Source of the DNA: Anaeromyces robustus
Taxonomy: Eukaryota > Neocallimastigomycota > Neocallimastigomycetes > Neocallimastigales > Neocallimastigaceae
Assembly: GCA_002104895.1 (NCBI GenBank)
Contig: MCFG01000076.1
Span: forward strand, 58,501 to 122,500
DNA: 64,000 nt
Direction: 5' to 3'
In this document: in pieces, positions 1-11,073 of the stretch
Layout: each line of letters begins with the position of its first letter
Numbering within the stretch: the stretch's first letter is position 1
Made by a program: the position numbers and the translations under genes
Notes under the pieces: generated by a model
The model's input: the letters and a program-made list of their open reading frames with translations, nothing else
What the model was told of the DNA's origin: nothing
Database searches by the model: none

Positions 1-582
1 AATACAAAAATAAAAATAAAAACAACAAAAATAAAAACAAAAATAAAAATAAAAATAAAAATTAAAAATAAAATAAAAATTAAAAATAAAATAAAAAATA
101 ATAATAATAAAATAAAAAATAAAACAATATTAATTAATAAATTAAAGAAAATAAAAAATTAAAAAAAGAAAAAAACCTAAATAATAATGAAGTAGATTAA
201 AATTTTTTTATCATCTTTAATTTTAATTAAAATATTTATTAAAATATTTAATTAATTTTTATTTAATTGTTTATTTTTATATATGGGTTTTATTTTAATC
301 TGTGATTAAAAAAAAAAAATAAAAAATAAAAAAAAAATAAAAAGAATATAACCATAAACTAAAAGATACATATACACACATATATATATAAATTTACTAT
401 TTGAAATGAAAATATAAATTTTTTATTTTGATAATTTTTAAATGTAATTATATATAAACGTAAATTTATATTTTTATATATATATATATATATAAATATA
501 TTATTAAAAATATTTTATTATGCTTTCAATTCATATTTATTTTTATTTTTATGTACAAAATTTATTTGACATACATTTGTTA
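1..582. repeat. AT-rich 3' flank of subtilase copy 1, left part of the duplicated unit
   Basis: No gene is seen. The segment starts with A-rich (AAAAAT)-type repeats. From about position 100 it matches 3,960-4,430 closely: the same ordered blocks recur, for example the block starting at 176 recurs at 4043. It is therefore the 3' flank of a tandemly duplicated unit whose left end lies at or before the window edge. Confidence 0.8.
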
Positions 583-2259
583 TTAACAAACATCACTATT
601 TTTTTTACTACATTTTCCATCAATAGAACAACATTGGTTACTTGGACAACCTTTATTACCAGCATGAATACCACATCCATTATATATATTATCTTTTGAA
701 TAAACAACACGTTTACCATTATTAAGGAATACATTTGATGGATCATCTTTTTCCATACCTTTAATACAATTCTTTTCTCCCATATCTCTTAAATGTTGAA
801 GCATAGATTCAGTTGTGAATTTTTCATCTGGATTTTCACTGAGTATAGTAGCTACTACACCAGATACGAGAGGTGTAGCATATGATGTACCTCCATAAAT
901 TTCTTCTTCATATCTATTTCCATCTACATCTTCATAAGCTAATTTAACATGGAATGGTGCATAAATATCAACACCTTCTCCATAATTTGAATTTTTATCA
1001 ATAGTATATTCTTTTTCAATAGTTGTATTATTTTCATATTGACTAGTAATTCCACCTACACAAATAATATTATCTAAATAACATGGCAACATGAATTCTT
1101 CTTTACCATTCTCTATCTTATGTACTGGTGTACCATCGTTTAGTGCTGCTGCAACAAAAATAGAACCTTCATTTGAAAGATAATTTACTATTTCTTGGAA
1201 TAACTGAACTGATGGTTTAGTACGATAGTTTATTGGAATATAACCACCAAACGACATATTGAAAACAGATTTATTTGGTTTAAATAATGGATCATTCATT
1301 AAATTTAATAAAGCAGTTAATAGATTACTTGCTGCATAATTGTCTAAATGAATACCACGAATATTTGCTTTATTAGCTGCACCAACAGTTATTCCACCAG
1401 CAGCCATTGCAACTGTAGCACCATGACTTTTATCTTGTGGTCTTATAATAATATCATCGTATTCAGGTTTATAATCCCCATAAACAGCTTGACTTCTAAT
1501 AATATTAAATTTATTTTCAACTATACGTTCATTTGTCTCTGGGAATTCATCTTGGTTTTTTAAATTGAGACTTATATCCAAGATATATATATCTATATCT
1601 TTACCAGCAGAACTTGGATAATAAAAATTAGTATCATATTGACTAACTAAATTTGGATCAAATTTTCCTTGAGATATTAACGAAAGATGAAATTTAGCAT
1701 CATTTCTTACAATTACGTTATCCCATTTAGTTTCTTCTAAAATTTCATTCTTATTATAATATGCAGCTGGTTCAAATTTCGTATCAACATCACAATCTAT
1801 TACATATGATAAAGAATTAACCATTTTAACTAACTTTGAAGAAAGAAAAGCTAAAAGAATAGTTTTTTCTTTAAAAGAACCAAGAGGATAAACCAAATTT
1901 GAATCACCATAATCTCTTACATATTCAACATCATCTCTTTTTTCAAAAGTTAATGTTTTATTATTAATTTCTTCAAATTCAGTAATATTTTTATAAGTAT
2001 CTTTATTTTCCATAATTAAATTATTAATTTCATTTGATATTAAAAGTTCAAACTGAATATTATCATCTTCTAATTCAAATAATTCTTCATTTCTTTTCTT
2101 AAGCATAGATGTTGATAAAGTATTATTTACAATTACAATATAATAATCATCATTTTTTTGAATAATTTCATTTTTTTTCACATTAAAATTATTAGTTTTT
2201 GCTAAAGTAATTTCTAATATAAAGAAAATACTAATTAAAAATATATTTAATGCTTTCAT
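583..2259 (-). CDS. Secreted subtilisin-like serine protease (S8) with C-terminal hevein-like module
   Basis: Single-exon gene of 558 aa. The first ~20 residues (MKALNIFLISIFFILEITLA) form a signal peptide, followed by a charged propeptide-like region to about residue 200, an S8 domain (about 205-520) and a short six-Cys hevein/CBM18-like tail (CG...CP..QCC...C...C, last 35 residues). Candidate catalytic residues are Asp228 (ILDIS), His279 (SHGA) and Ser459 (GGTSYATP). The surrounding motifs are divergent: D-I-S where subtilases usually have D-[TS]-G, and AALN where the oxyanion Asn is usually in AAGN. The family cleaves peptide bonds outside the cell; the hevein-like tail suggests binding to chitin or related glycans. 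It is the intact member of a local tandem duplication; a broken copy lies upstream at 4465-5985. Activity is uncertain because of the altered motifs. Confidence 0.88.
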   Translation of the reverse strand: MKALNIFLISIFFILEITLAKTNNFNVKKNEIIQKNDDYYIVIVNNTLSTSMLKKRNEELFELEDDNIQFELLISNEINNLIMENKDTYKNITEFEEINNKTLTFEKRDDVEYVRDYGDSNLVYPLGSFKEKTILLAFLSSKLVKMVNSLSYVIDCDVDTKFEPAAYYNKNEILEETKWDNVIVRNDAKFHLSLISQGKFDPNLVSQYDTNFYYPSSAGKDIDIYILDISLNLKNQDEFPETNERIVENKFNIIRSQAVYGDYKPEYDDIIIRPQDKSHGATVAMAAGGITVGAANKANIRGIHLDNYAASNLLTALLNLMNDPLFKPNKSVFNMSFGGYIPINYRTKPSVQLFQEIVNYLSNEGSIFVAAALNDGTPVHKIENGKEEFMLPCYLDNIICVGGITSQYENNTTIEKEYTIDKNSNYGEGVDIYAPFHVKLAYEDVDGNRYEEEIYGGTSYATPLVSGVVATILSENPDEKFTTESMLQHLRDMGEKNCIKGMEKDDPSNVFLNNGKRVVYSKDNIYNGCGIHAGNKGCPSNQCCSIDGKCSKKNSDVC

Positions 2260-2881
2260 TTCTAATTTTTCTTAAATTTAATTAAAAATTTTATATATTA
2301 CTTTATATTTTACAAGAATTCTTTTTTATTTTGAAATAATATATTTTTATTTATTTTATTTTATTTTATTTTTATTTTTTTTATTTTTTTTTTAAAGGAA
2401 ATGGAAATTTTACAAGAAATTTTTTTATTATTTTTTATATACTTTCGCCTTTTTCATATAAAATTTTATTTTTATTTTATTTTTATTTTTATTTTTATTT
2501 TTATTTTTATTTTTATTTTTATTTTTATTTTTATTTTTATTTTTATTTTTACTTTTATTTATATTAAAGGAAATGAAAATCTATTTATATTTAATTTTTT
2601 TTTTTAATTCAAAAAAAAAGATTTTTCTATTGATGGAAATTCGTGTAACCTTTTTTTTTTCCTTAGAAATGATCTAATGTTTAAAATACTTATATTGTAA
2701 CTTCTATAATTATTCATAAATTTAAAATATTTTATTCTATTAATTAAACTTTTTTTTAAAAAATGAAAGTTATATGAAACAATCTAAAAAAAAAAAGGTT
2801 TTTTTTTGTATAACTAATAATAATATTTTGAATAATAATAAAATTATTGGTTTTTAATTCTTTTTGTGAAAGGTAAGTTAT

Positions 2882-2912
<31 letters not shown>

Positions 2913-3378
2913 GTGTCATGGTAAAAAATTTAAAAAAGGTGATTCCATTTTTATGATAATTAATCATGTGTTATCACATGAATGTATTGAAATTATATTC
3001 AAAAATTACATTGATTTAGAATTGGTATACAAAATATATTGGAATTATGATATATTTTAATAAATATATTAAATAGAAAATGGAGAAAAAGTCACAAAAG
3101 TTTTATTCTGACATTTTTTATGATTTAAAGAATAATATATAATAAAATATTAAATAATGTTAAATAGTTTTTGAATTTTAAATATAAATTTATATATAAA
3201 GAAGATGAATGAAATCAATATATATATATTTTTTAATATTTCATAATAATTTTAATAAAATGAATTAAACAAGTAATAGATTATAAAAATCAATTACTGT
3301 AAAATAATAATTGTATAATTACATTTTTATTATTTATAATGATGGGAAAAACTAATATTTTTTTTTCTGTATTGCTTT

Positions 3379-3418
<40 letters not shown>

Positions 3419-4430
3419 AACATATAAATATCCATAATCCATAATGTTTATTGTATCTTTTTATTATTAATTAAAGTTTATAATTATTTACAATTATTAT
3501 TTAATTATTTATATTATTTAATTATTTATATAATTGATAAACAAGTTAATTCTTTTTTTTTTCAAGTGCTATAAAAATATAAATATCAATACCAAAGACA
3601 AATAAAAGATAGAATAATATTGCTCTATATTGCCATTATGACGTTATTTATTTACTAATAATATTTATAAAATAAAATATAAATAATTTTTTGTTATTAT
3701 AGAAATATATAATTAAATATAATTTTAAATATTAATGATATTAATGAAAATAATAAAAATAACATGGTGGGTAGATTTGGATAAATCAATAAACTAGAAT
3801 AAAAAGAATTTAAATAAATATAGAAAATTAAAATAAATTATTTTATATTAATGATAAAAAATTTTATTTAATATATAACAAATACAAATACAAAATACAA
3901 AAACAAATACAAAAATAAAAACAAAAATAAAAATAAAAATTAAAAATTAAAAATAAAAAAAAAAAAATAATAAAATAAAAAATAAAACAATATTAATTAA
4001 TAAATTAAAGAAAATTAAAAATTAAAAAAAAAAAAAAAAAAACCTAAATAATAATGAAGTAGATTAAAATTTTTTTATCATCTTTAATTTTAATTAAAAT
4101 ATTTATTAAAATATTTAATTAATTTTTATTTAATTGTTTATTTTTATATATGGGTTTTATTTTAATTTGTGATTAAAAAAAAAAAAAAAAAATAAAAAAA
4201 ATAAAAAAAATAAAAAGAATATAACCATAAACTAAAAGATACATATACACACATATATATATAAATTTACTATTTGAAATGAAAATATAAATTTTTTATT
4301 TTGATAATTTTTAAATGAAATTATATATATATATATTATTAAGAATATTTTATTATGCTTTTAATTCATATTTTTTTTTTAAAAAAAACAAAAAGTTAAA
4401 TAATTTTCTATTTTGATTTTATTTTTATTT
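2260..4430. repeat. Gene-free spacer with TTTTTA repeats, homopolymers and duplicated flank
   Basis: No coding region recognised. It holds the 5' flank of the 583-2259 gene, a (TTTTTA)n tract at about 2464-2550, a T run near 2887-2912 and an A run near 3380-3417. From about 3,880 it holds the second copy of the 3' flank that also occurs at 1-480. The rest is AT-rich DNA without visible structure. Confidence 0.7.
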
Positions 4431-4464
4431 TTATGTACAAAATTTATTTGACATCCATTTGTTA

Positions 4465-5985
4465 TTAACATATATCCCTATTTTTATTATTATACTTTCC
4501 ATCAATAGAACAACATTGGTTACTTGGACAACCTTTATTACCAGCATGAATACCACATCTATTATATATATTATCTTTTGAATAAACAACACGTTTACCA
4601 TTATTAAGGAATACATTTGATGGATCATCTTTTTCTATACCTTTAATATAATTTTTTTTTCTTATTTTTCTTAAATATTTTAGCATAGAATCAGTTGTAA
4701 AATTTTCATTTGGATAGTCACTAAGAATAGTAGCTACTACACCGGATACAAGTGGTGCGCCAAACGATGCTTATAATCACCATAAACAGCTTGACCTTTA
4801 ATAATGGAAAATTTATTTTCGACTATACGTTCATTTGTATTTTGGAATTCATCTTGGTTTTTTTCTGGCGTTTTATCGTTTCCTGCTGCTGCAACAAAAA
4901 TAGAACCTTCATTTGAAAGATAATTTACTATTTCTTGGAATAATTGAACTGATGGTTTAGTACGATAGTTTATTGGATTATAACCACCAAACGACATATT
5001 GAAAACAGATTTATTTGGTTTAAATAATGGATCATTTATTAAATTTAATAAAACAGAAAATAGATTACTTGTTGCATAATCGTCTAAATGAATACCATGA
5101 ATATTTGCTTTATTAGCTACACCAGTAGTTAATCCACCGGCAACCATTGCAACTGTAGCGCCATGACTTTTTTTTGGTATACCATATTCAGGATTATAAC
5201 CTCCATAAACAGCTCTACTTCTAATAATATTAAATTTATTTTCAACTATACGTTCATTTGTCTTTGGGAATTCATCTTGGTTTTCTATATTGAGACTTTC
5301 ATCCAAGATATATATATCAATATCTTTACCAGCAGAACTTGGATAATAAAAATTAGTATCATATTGACTAACTAAATTTGGATCAAATTTTCCTTGAAAT
5401 ATTAAAGAAAGATGAAATTTAGCATCATTTCTTACAATTACGTTATCCCATTTAGTTTCTTCTAAAATTTCATTTTTATTATAATATGCTGCTGGTTCAA
5501 ATTTCATATCAACATCACAATCTATTACATATGATAAAGATTTAACTACTTTAACTAACTTTGAAGAAAGAAAAGCTAAAAGAATAGTTTTTTCTTTAAA
5601 AGAACCAATAGGATAATCCAAATTTGAATCACCATAATCTCTTACATATTCAACATCGTCTCTTTTTTCAAAAGTTAATGTTTTATTACCAATTTCTTCA
5701 AATTTAGTGATATTTTATATAAGTATCCTTATTTTCCATAATTAAATTATTAATTTCATTTGATATTAAAAGTTCAAACTGAATATTATCATCTTCTAAT
5801 TCAAATAATTCTTCATTTCTTTTCTTAAGCATAGATGTTGATAAAGTATTATTTACAATTACAATATAATAATCATCATTTTTTTGAATAATTTCTTTTT
5901 TTTTCAAAGTAAAATTATTAGGTTATGCTAAAGTAATTTCTAATATAAAGAAAATATTAATTAAAAGTATATATAATGCTTTCAT
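4465..5985 (-). pseudogene. Decayed tandem duplicate of the subtilase at 583-2259
   Basis: Same strand and same order as the intact gene, with most residues identical where aligned. The frame is broken. A TAA follows directly after the signal peptide (where copy 1 has Lys), the frame shifts near 5715, and it shifts again near 4780. In the middle the copy jumps from the AAAGND segment to a second version of an earlier stretch (NQDEF...NERIVENKF...), so the region between the oxyanion Asn and the catalytic Ser has been replaced by an internal duplicate. The tail again encodes the hevein-like Cys motif (GCPSNQCC). The oxyanion-region motif is the ordinary AAGN here, unlike copy 1. A real protein product is unlikely. 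Offset between copies is about 3.87 kb at the 3' flank and 3.73 kb at the start codon. Confidence 0.9.
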
Positions 5986-6227
5986 TTTTAATTTTTTTAA
6001 TATGAATTGATAATTATAAATTATATTTTTCAAGAATTATTTCTTTTGATTTAAAATATATTTTGATATAATTTTTTTTTATATTGTTGACTTGTTTTAA
6101 ATTATATTTAAATTTAATTATATTAAAAAATAATTTTTTTTTTATTTTTTTATTATTAATTATATGCTTAAATTAATTTATTTATTGATTAATTTTTAAT
6201 TATATTTCTTTAATAATTATTTTATTC

Positions 6228-6259
<32 letters not shown>

Positions 6260-6911
6260 TTTTTTTTTTAAAGAAAAAAATGAAACTATTTATATATAAA
6301 GATTATTTTTTTCAATTTTTTAGTTAAATTCTTTTAGTTAAATTTTTTTTAAAAAAAAAAAAAAAAAAACTTTTTTTTTCATAATATGATATTTTGTGTA
6401 ACTTATATATAATTCTACAAGAATTGAATAATAGAAAATGAAAAATAAAATTGAAAAATAAAACTGAAAAAAAAAAAAAAAAAAAAGAAAATAAAATTTA
6501 TATTTGATTAACTTTTTTTTATAGATTTATTCTATGTTTATTTATATATTGAAATTATATTCCATACCTTATATAATTTTTAAGTAAAATGTAAAAAAAA
6601 AGGAAGATTAAACGTAAAAATAATTAACATAATTAATAATTATCTTTATTTATTTATTTATTTATTAAATATAAGTATTAATTAATTAAATATATATATA
6701 TTTATTAAATATAATATTATTTTAGTAATTATAAAAAAAAACATATATCATTTTATAACATGATGTAGGATTTGTTTATATTCAAGATGTAAGATATTCA
6801 AAAAAAATTTTTTTTTTGTTTTTTTGTTTTTTCGTTTTTTTCGTTTTTTCGTTTTTTCGTTTTTTCGTTTTTTCTTTTTTTCTTTTTTTCTTTTTTTTTT
6901 TTTTTTTCCTT

Positions 6912-6944
<33 letters not shown>

Positions 6945-9094
6945 TTAATTTAGAATCTTAATTTTAATTTTATAATTATTATAGTATATGATTAAATATT
7001 TTTGTTTTATAATAATGTTACACTAAAAAAAAAGTTGATTTGTGTTACTGTTAAAATTATTTTAAATATTAATGAAAATTGATTATTATTAATTTAAATT
7101 ATTCTTTTTAATATTATATTGTATTTCCAAATATTACTATTATTATATCAATATAGAATTTTATTAATCATTTATTATTAAGGATTTTTTAATAATGAAG
7201 CATAATAAAATTTTCAAACTTTTTTTTTTACATATTTATGTTTAACAGACTATCATTAATATTATTCTTGTTTTAAATATAAATGAAAAAAAAAAGCATT
7301 AATATCAATATATTGAATAAAGTAGATAATAATTGATATTTAAAACATAGTTTAATGAAAATCTAAAGTATAGATATAAAGCTGTTTTCTTCATACTTTA
7401 AATAATTTTCAATAAAGATTTTTTTCATAATCAAAATAATTTACATTAGTCTAGTTGTTTGAATTGCTAAAAGCTAAAAGCTACTAAAATTATAAGATTA
7501 AAAGAAAAAATAAAAAAAAAATATAAAATATAAAACGACAAAATGGTTTATTAAAAAAAAAAAAGAATATTAAGTTCCTAAAATGAATTAACTTTTAATT
7601 TGGATTAATATTGCCAGGTTACATAATAAAATTATATAATAAACATTATGTTATATATAATTAAATAACGATTAATTATATTAACTATATATTATAACAC
7701 AATAATTTTTTTAATAAATATAATATTTTTAATAATTATTTTAATATTTAATAATAAAACTATACAAGTAAATAAAAATAGGATAATATTATTAATAATA
7801 ATATTTTAAGTATCAATGTAATTGAAATTATGTAATTTTAAATCATATTATACATTATATAACATAATAATATACGCCACATTACATAATTTATAATATA
7901 TTTTAAAGGTATGCAAAATATTTATTATTAAACTTTATTTCTAACATCCCTCCTAAAATATAATTATTTAATACTTTATCTTTAAACTGTTTTAATAAAG
8001 TTCCATTTATATATTTAGTTAAAGCAAGAGAACTTATACAGGAGAATTTGATTAGAGTATATAAAATCTATATGTAAATGAAAATTTAACTAAATTTTAT
8101 AAACTTTAATATAATTAAATTCTCTCGCTTTATCTTAGCTTAATATGTATTGATTTTGAATTTATAGTTTCATTTATTACTCATGTACATATCACATAAC
8201 TATACGCCACATAATATTTTTATTATATAAATTTATGAATTATATTATTTTATAATATTTATAAGGTAAAGAAAGAATAATATTTATTATTAAACTTTCT
8301 TATTAACAAAAATTCATTATTATTATTATTATTATTATTATGTTACATTTAATATTTAAATATGGTTTAACTAATATAGCCACAATTCTGTTTTTTTTTT
8401 ATTATATCATTATAAATAAATTTATCAGTACTATTCAGATAGAATATTTTTAGTATTTTTCTTTTATAAAACTATTTTTGGAATATATATTTTAATTATA
8501 TAGAAACTTTTTTTTTTTTAATTAGTATATTAAATAACTTATTAAATGTTTAATTATGATCATCAAATAAATATTAATTGTATTTTAAACAAATAAAAAA
8601 TATAATAAAATAAAGTAAAATAAAATAAAATTAATAAAATAATAATATTAATAATAAAAAACATGTTTATGTATTTGTAAATAATATGAATTATGAAATT
8701 GTAAAGGTATATATAAAGAAATTAATAATAATCATTGTAATAATAATAATAATAATAATTAAAGAAAAATGAATATAAAATTTATTGTAATTATAAATTA
8801 TTATTAAATAAATTTAAGTAAATAATGTATAGGAAACTGTTTTTTTTTTTTTTATATAATCATGTTTATTTTTTTTTATTTATTTTTTTATTTGCAATTG
8901 TATAAGTTAATTGTTCTTAATAATAGTAATTTATACTATTTTTTATTTTATATATATTATTTAATTTTATTATTACTATTTTTGTTTACTTATTATCCTG
9001 TAATCCTTTATGTTATTTATGTTATTTATGTTATTTTTTATTTATATATTTTTAAAATAATAATAATATTTATTTATTTTATTTATTTATTTAT

Positions 9095-9127
<33 letters not shown>
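5986..9127. repeat. 3.1-kb gene-free region with homopolymers and a diverged direct-repeat pair
   Basis: No gene recognised on either strand. 5,986-6,420 is the 5' flank of the pseudogene and weakly matches 2,260-2,800. 6,830-6,945 is a T-rich tract with a repeated CGTTTTTT unit. 7,871-7,945 and 8,201-8,307 share an ordered sequence starting TATACGCCAC. A run of T ends at about 9,130, next to the heat-shock gene stop. The remainder is AT-rich spacer. Confidence 0.65.
7871..8307. repeat. Diverged direct repeats, possible old mobile-element relic
   Basis: Two copies (7871-7945 and 8201-8307) begin with TATACGCCACAT and end with a shared ATTTATTATTAAACTTT..TAACA block, about 255 bp apart. An imperfect inverted pair (AAGCAAGAGAA near 8022 and TTCTCTCGCTT near 8119) lies between them. 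No coding region, primer-binding site or clean target duplication is seen. A remnant of terminal repeats is possible but unproven; family cannot be assigned. Confidence 0.3.
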
Positions 9128-9135
<8 letters not shown>

Positions 9136-9745
9136 TAGCTGGAGTTTGTTTAGTTTCAGTTTTTTTTTCTTCAGTCTTTTTAGTATCTGTTTTCTTAACT
9201 TCAGACTTTTTAATAGAAATTTCTAATATACCATTTTCATATTTAGTTTTGAAAGAATCAATATCACCATTTTCTGGAATTGGAACTGGTCTTTCAAATT
9301 TTCCACTATAACATTCAATAATTGGGAATAATTTTAATTCATCAGATTCTTTTGGTTTAACAAAATCTGTGGCCTTTAATCTACTTTGTCTTTCACCTGA
9401 AATTACTAACATATGATCTTTCTTTTCAACTTTAATTTGATCTTTTGTCATTCCAGGTAAATCAGCTAAAATATAGTAATTCTTTTCATCTTCAATACGG
9501 TCAACAAGTGGATATTTTGGTGGTAAAACTGGTGGTGGCATCATTGGCATTGGTGGATGCATTGGCATTGGAGCTCCTGGCATTGGACCTGGTATTGGAC
9601 CTGGCATTGGAGCACCGGATGGTTTATTTTGTGTTTGTTGAGTTTGAGTATTGTTTTGAGTATTGTTTTGAGTTTTGTTTTGAGTTTTGTTTTGAGTTTT
9701 GTTTTGAGTTTTGTTGGCTCCGGTAGTTTTCTTGTTGTCAGGCAT
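9128..9745 (-). CDS. Small heat-shock protein (Hsp20/alpha-crystallin family)
   Basis: 205 aa, single exon. Order: a Gln/Asn/Thr-rich repeat (residues ~10-40, repeated KTQN units), a Pro/Met/Gly-rich segment (~42-75), an alpha-crystallin domain (~78-180) and a Lys/Thr-rich tail. The domain shows the conserved LADLPGM and VISGER strands and ends with the family's ENGILEISI signature. Such proteins are ATP-independent holdases that bind unfolding clients as oligomers in the cytosol. The low-complexity N-terminus is unusual in composition but sits where sHSPs carry a variable arm. The start is the only ATG giving a full domain; the stop abuts a long T run. A 31-bp perfect inverted repeat lies 91-206 bp upstream of the start. 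Confidence 0.92.
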
Positions 9746-9988
9746 ATTTATATAAAATTTCTTATTTTTTTTTAAAAATAAATAAATATTTATATTATTA
9801 TTATTATTTTTTTTTTAGAGTTTAGAGATAAAAGATTTTTTTATTTATTTATTAAATTTTTTATATTTTTTTACAATTTTGAGATATTTCTTTTTAATTA
9901 AAAAAATTTTTTTTGACAATATATAAAAAATTTAATAAATAAATAAAAAAACTCTATAAGTAAATAAATAAATAAATTAATAAATTAA

Positions 9989-10019
<31 letters not shown>

Positions 10020-11073
10020 ATTTAATATATAATAAAAGTTAATAATTAAAGAATGTATTTACATTTATATAACTTAATCCAATCATTTTTACATATTTGT
10101 AAGGAACAATAATTAAATATATATCATATGTATTATAAACATTTAGAGTTTTGAAAATCTGTAAAATTTTTAATTAATTGAATTATCTTTGATAAAAGAT
10201 TAAAGTTTAAAAATAGTTTTTTCTTTTTTAAAAAATAATTTTTTCTTAATTCTTTTATTTTATTCCACTTTCCACTTTTTATTTACTTTTATCCTTATTA
10301 TTATTTTAATAAGTATTATTATATAAATAAAATAACAATACTTATTTTATTTAATTATTTTATTATCGTTTCCAGTATCATTATTTTTTTCTTTACTTTT
10401 TTAATACTTAACGATTTCATATATAATAAAAATTCTTTTTTCTGTTTTATTACAATTTATTATTTTATTATTTTATTTCTATTACAATTAATTTTTGTAA
10501 AATTTAATAGTTAAAAGAGCTGAATTTTATGAATATTATTTATTAATAAATACTTTATTATTATATGTTAATTTTTATTTTTAATTGTTTTATTATAAAA
10601 AATTTAACATATATATTATTAATAATGACTCAACTATTATTAAATAATTCATAAAAATTTGTGATATTCATACTAGCTTATTTAAGTGTTAATATGATTG
10701 TGAAATTAGATAATTTATAAACATTTAAAAATATTATAATATAAATTTTTAATCTTATATATATATATTACAAAAAAAAAAAGAAAAAAAAATAATTTTG
10801 AGATAAACTAATAATAATTAATATAGTTTTTAAAAGAAATTAATTGTATAATAAATTACGCTGAAATATTAGTGTCAGGTTATAATAATGAATAATGGAA
10901 AAAAAGATATATTTAAAAATTTTAAACTTTTTAATAAATTAATTTATTTTTAATAAAATTTTATTAAAAATTAATTTTTTAAAAATTTTTTAATATATAA
11001 TAATGGTGTTATGAAGTTATTAAAAATACTTATTTAAATATTTTTTTTAAAAAATAAATTTTTCATTAGTAAA
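9746..11073. other. Spacer between heat-shock and MATH genes, with long inverted repeat
   Basis: Promoter side for both flanking genes, which are transcribed divergently. It holds the inverted repeat at 9836-9951 and (AATA)n near 9962-10020. The rest is AT-rich spacer in which I see no gene. Confidence 0.6.
9836..9951. repeat. Long perfect inverted repeat upstream of the sHSP gene
   Basis: Left arm 9836-9866 and right arm 9921-9951 are exact reverse complements over 31 bases, around a 54-bp loop. The similarity resumes outside the arms (AGAGTTT near 9817, AAACTCT at 9949-9955). It can form a strong hairpin or cruciform. It could be a promoter element of the heat-shock gene or a short transposon remnant; no transposase or target duplication is seen. 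Confidence 0.75.

Noticed and set aside
1348-1563. Open frames opposite the subtilase, lectin and esterase genes
   Set aside because: They are antisense or frame-shifted shadows of the genes listed, with no start context or domain of their own.
7648-7945. Solo LTR with TG...CA ends
   Set aside because: TGTTA and CTAACA ends can be picked out, but there is no matching target duplication and only part of the unit has a second copy; left as a generic repeat.
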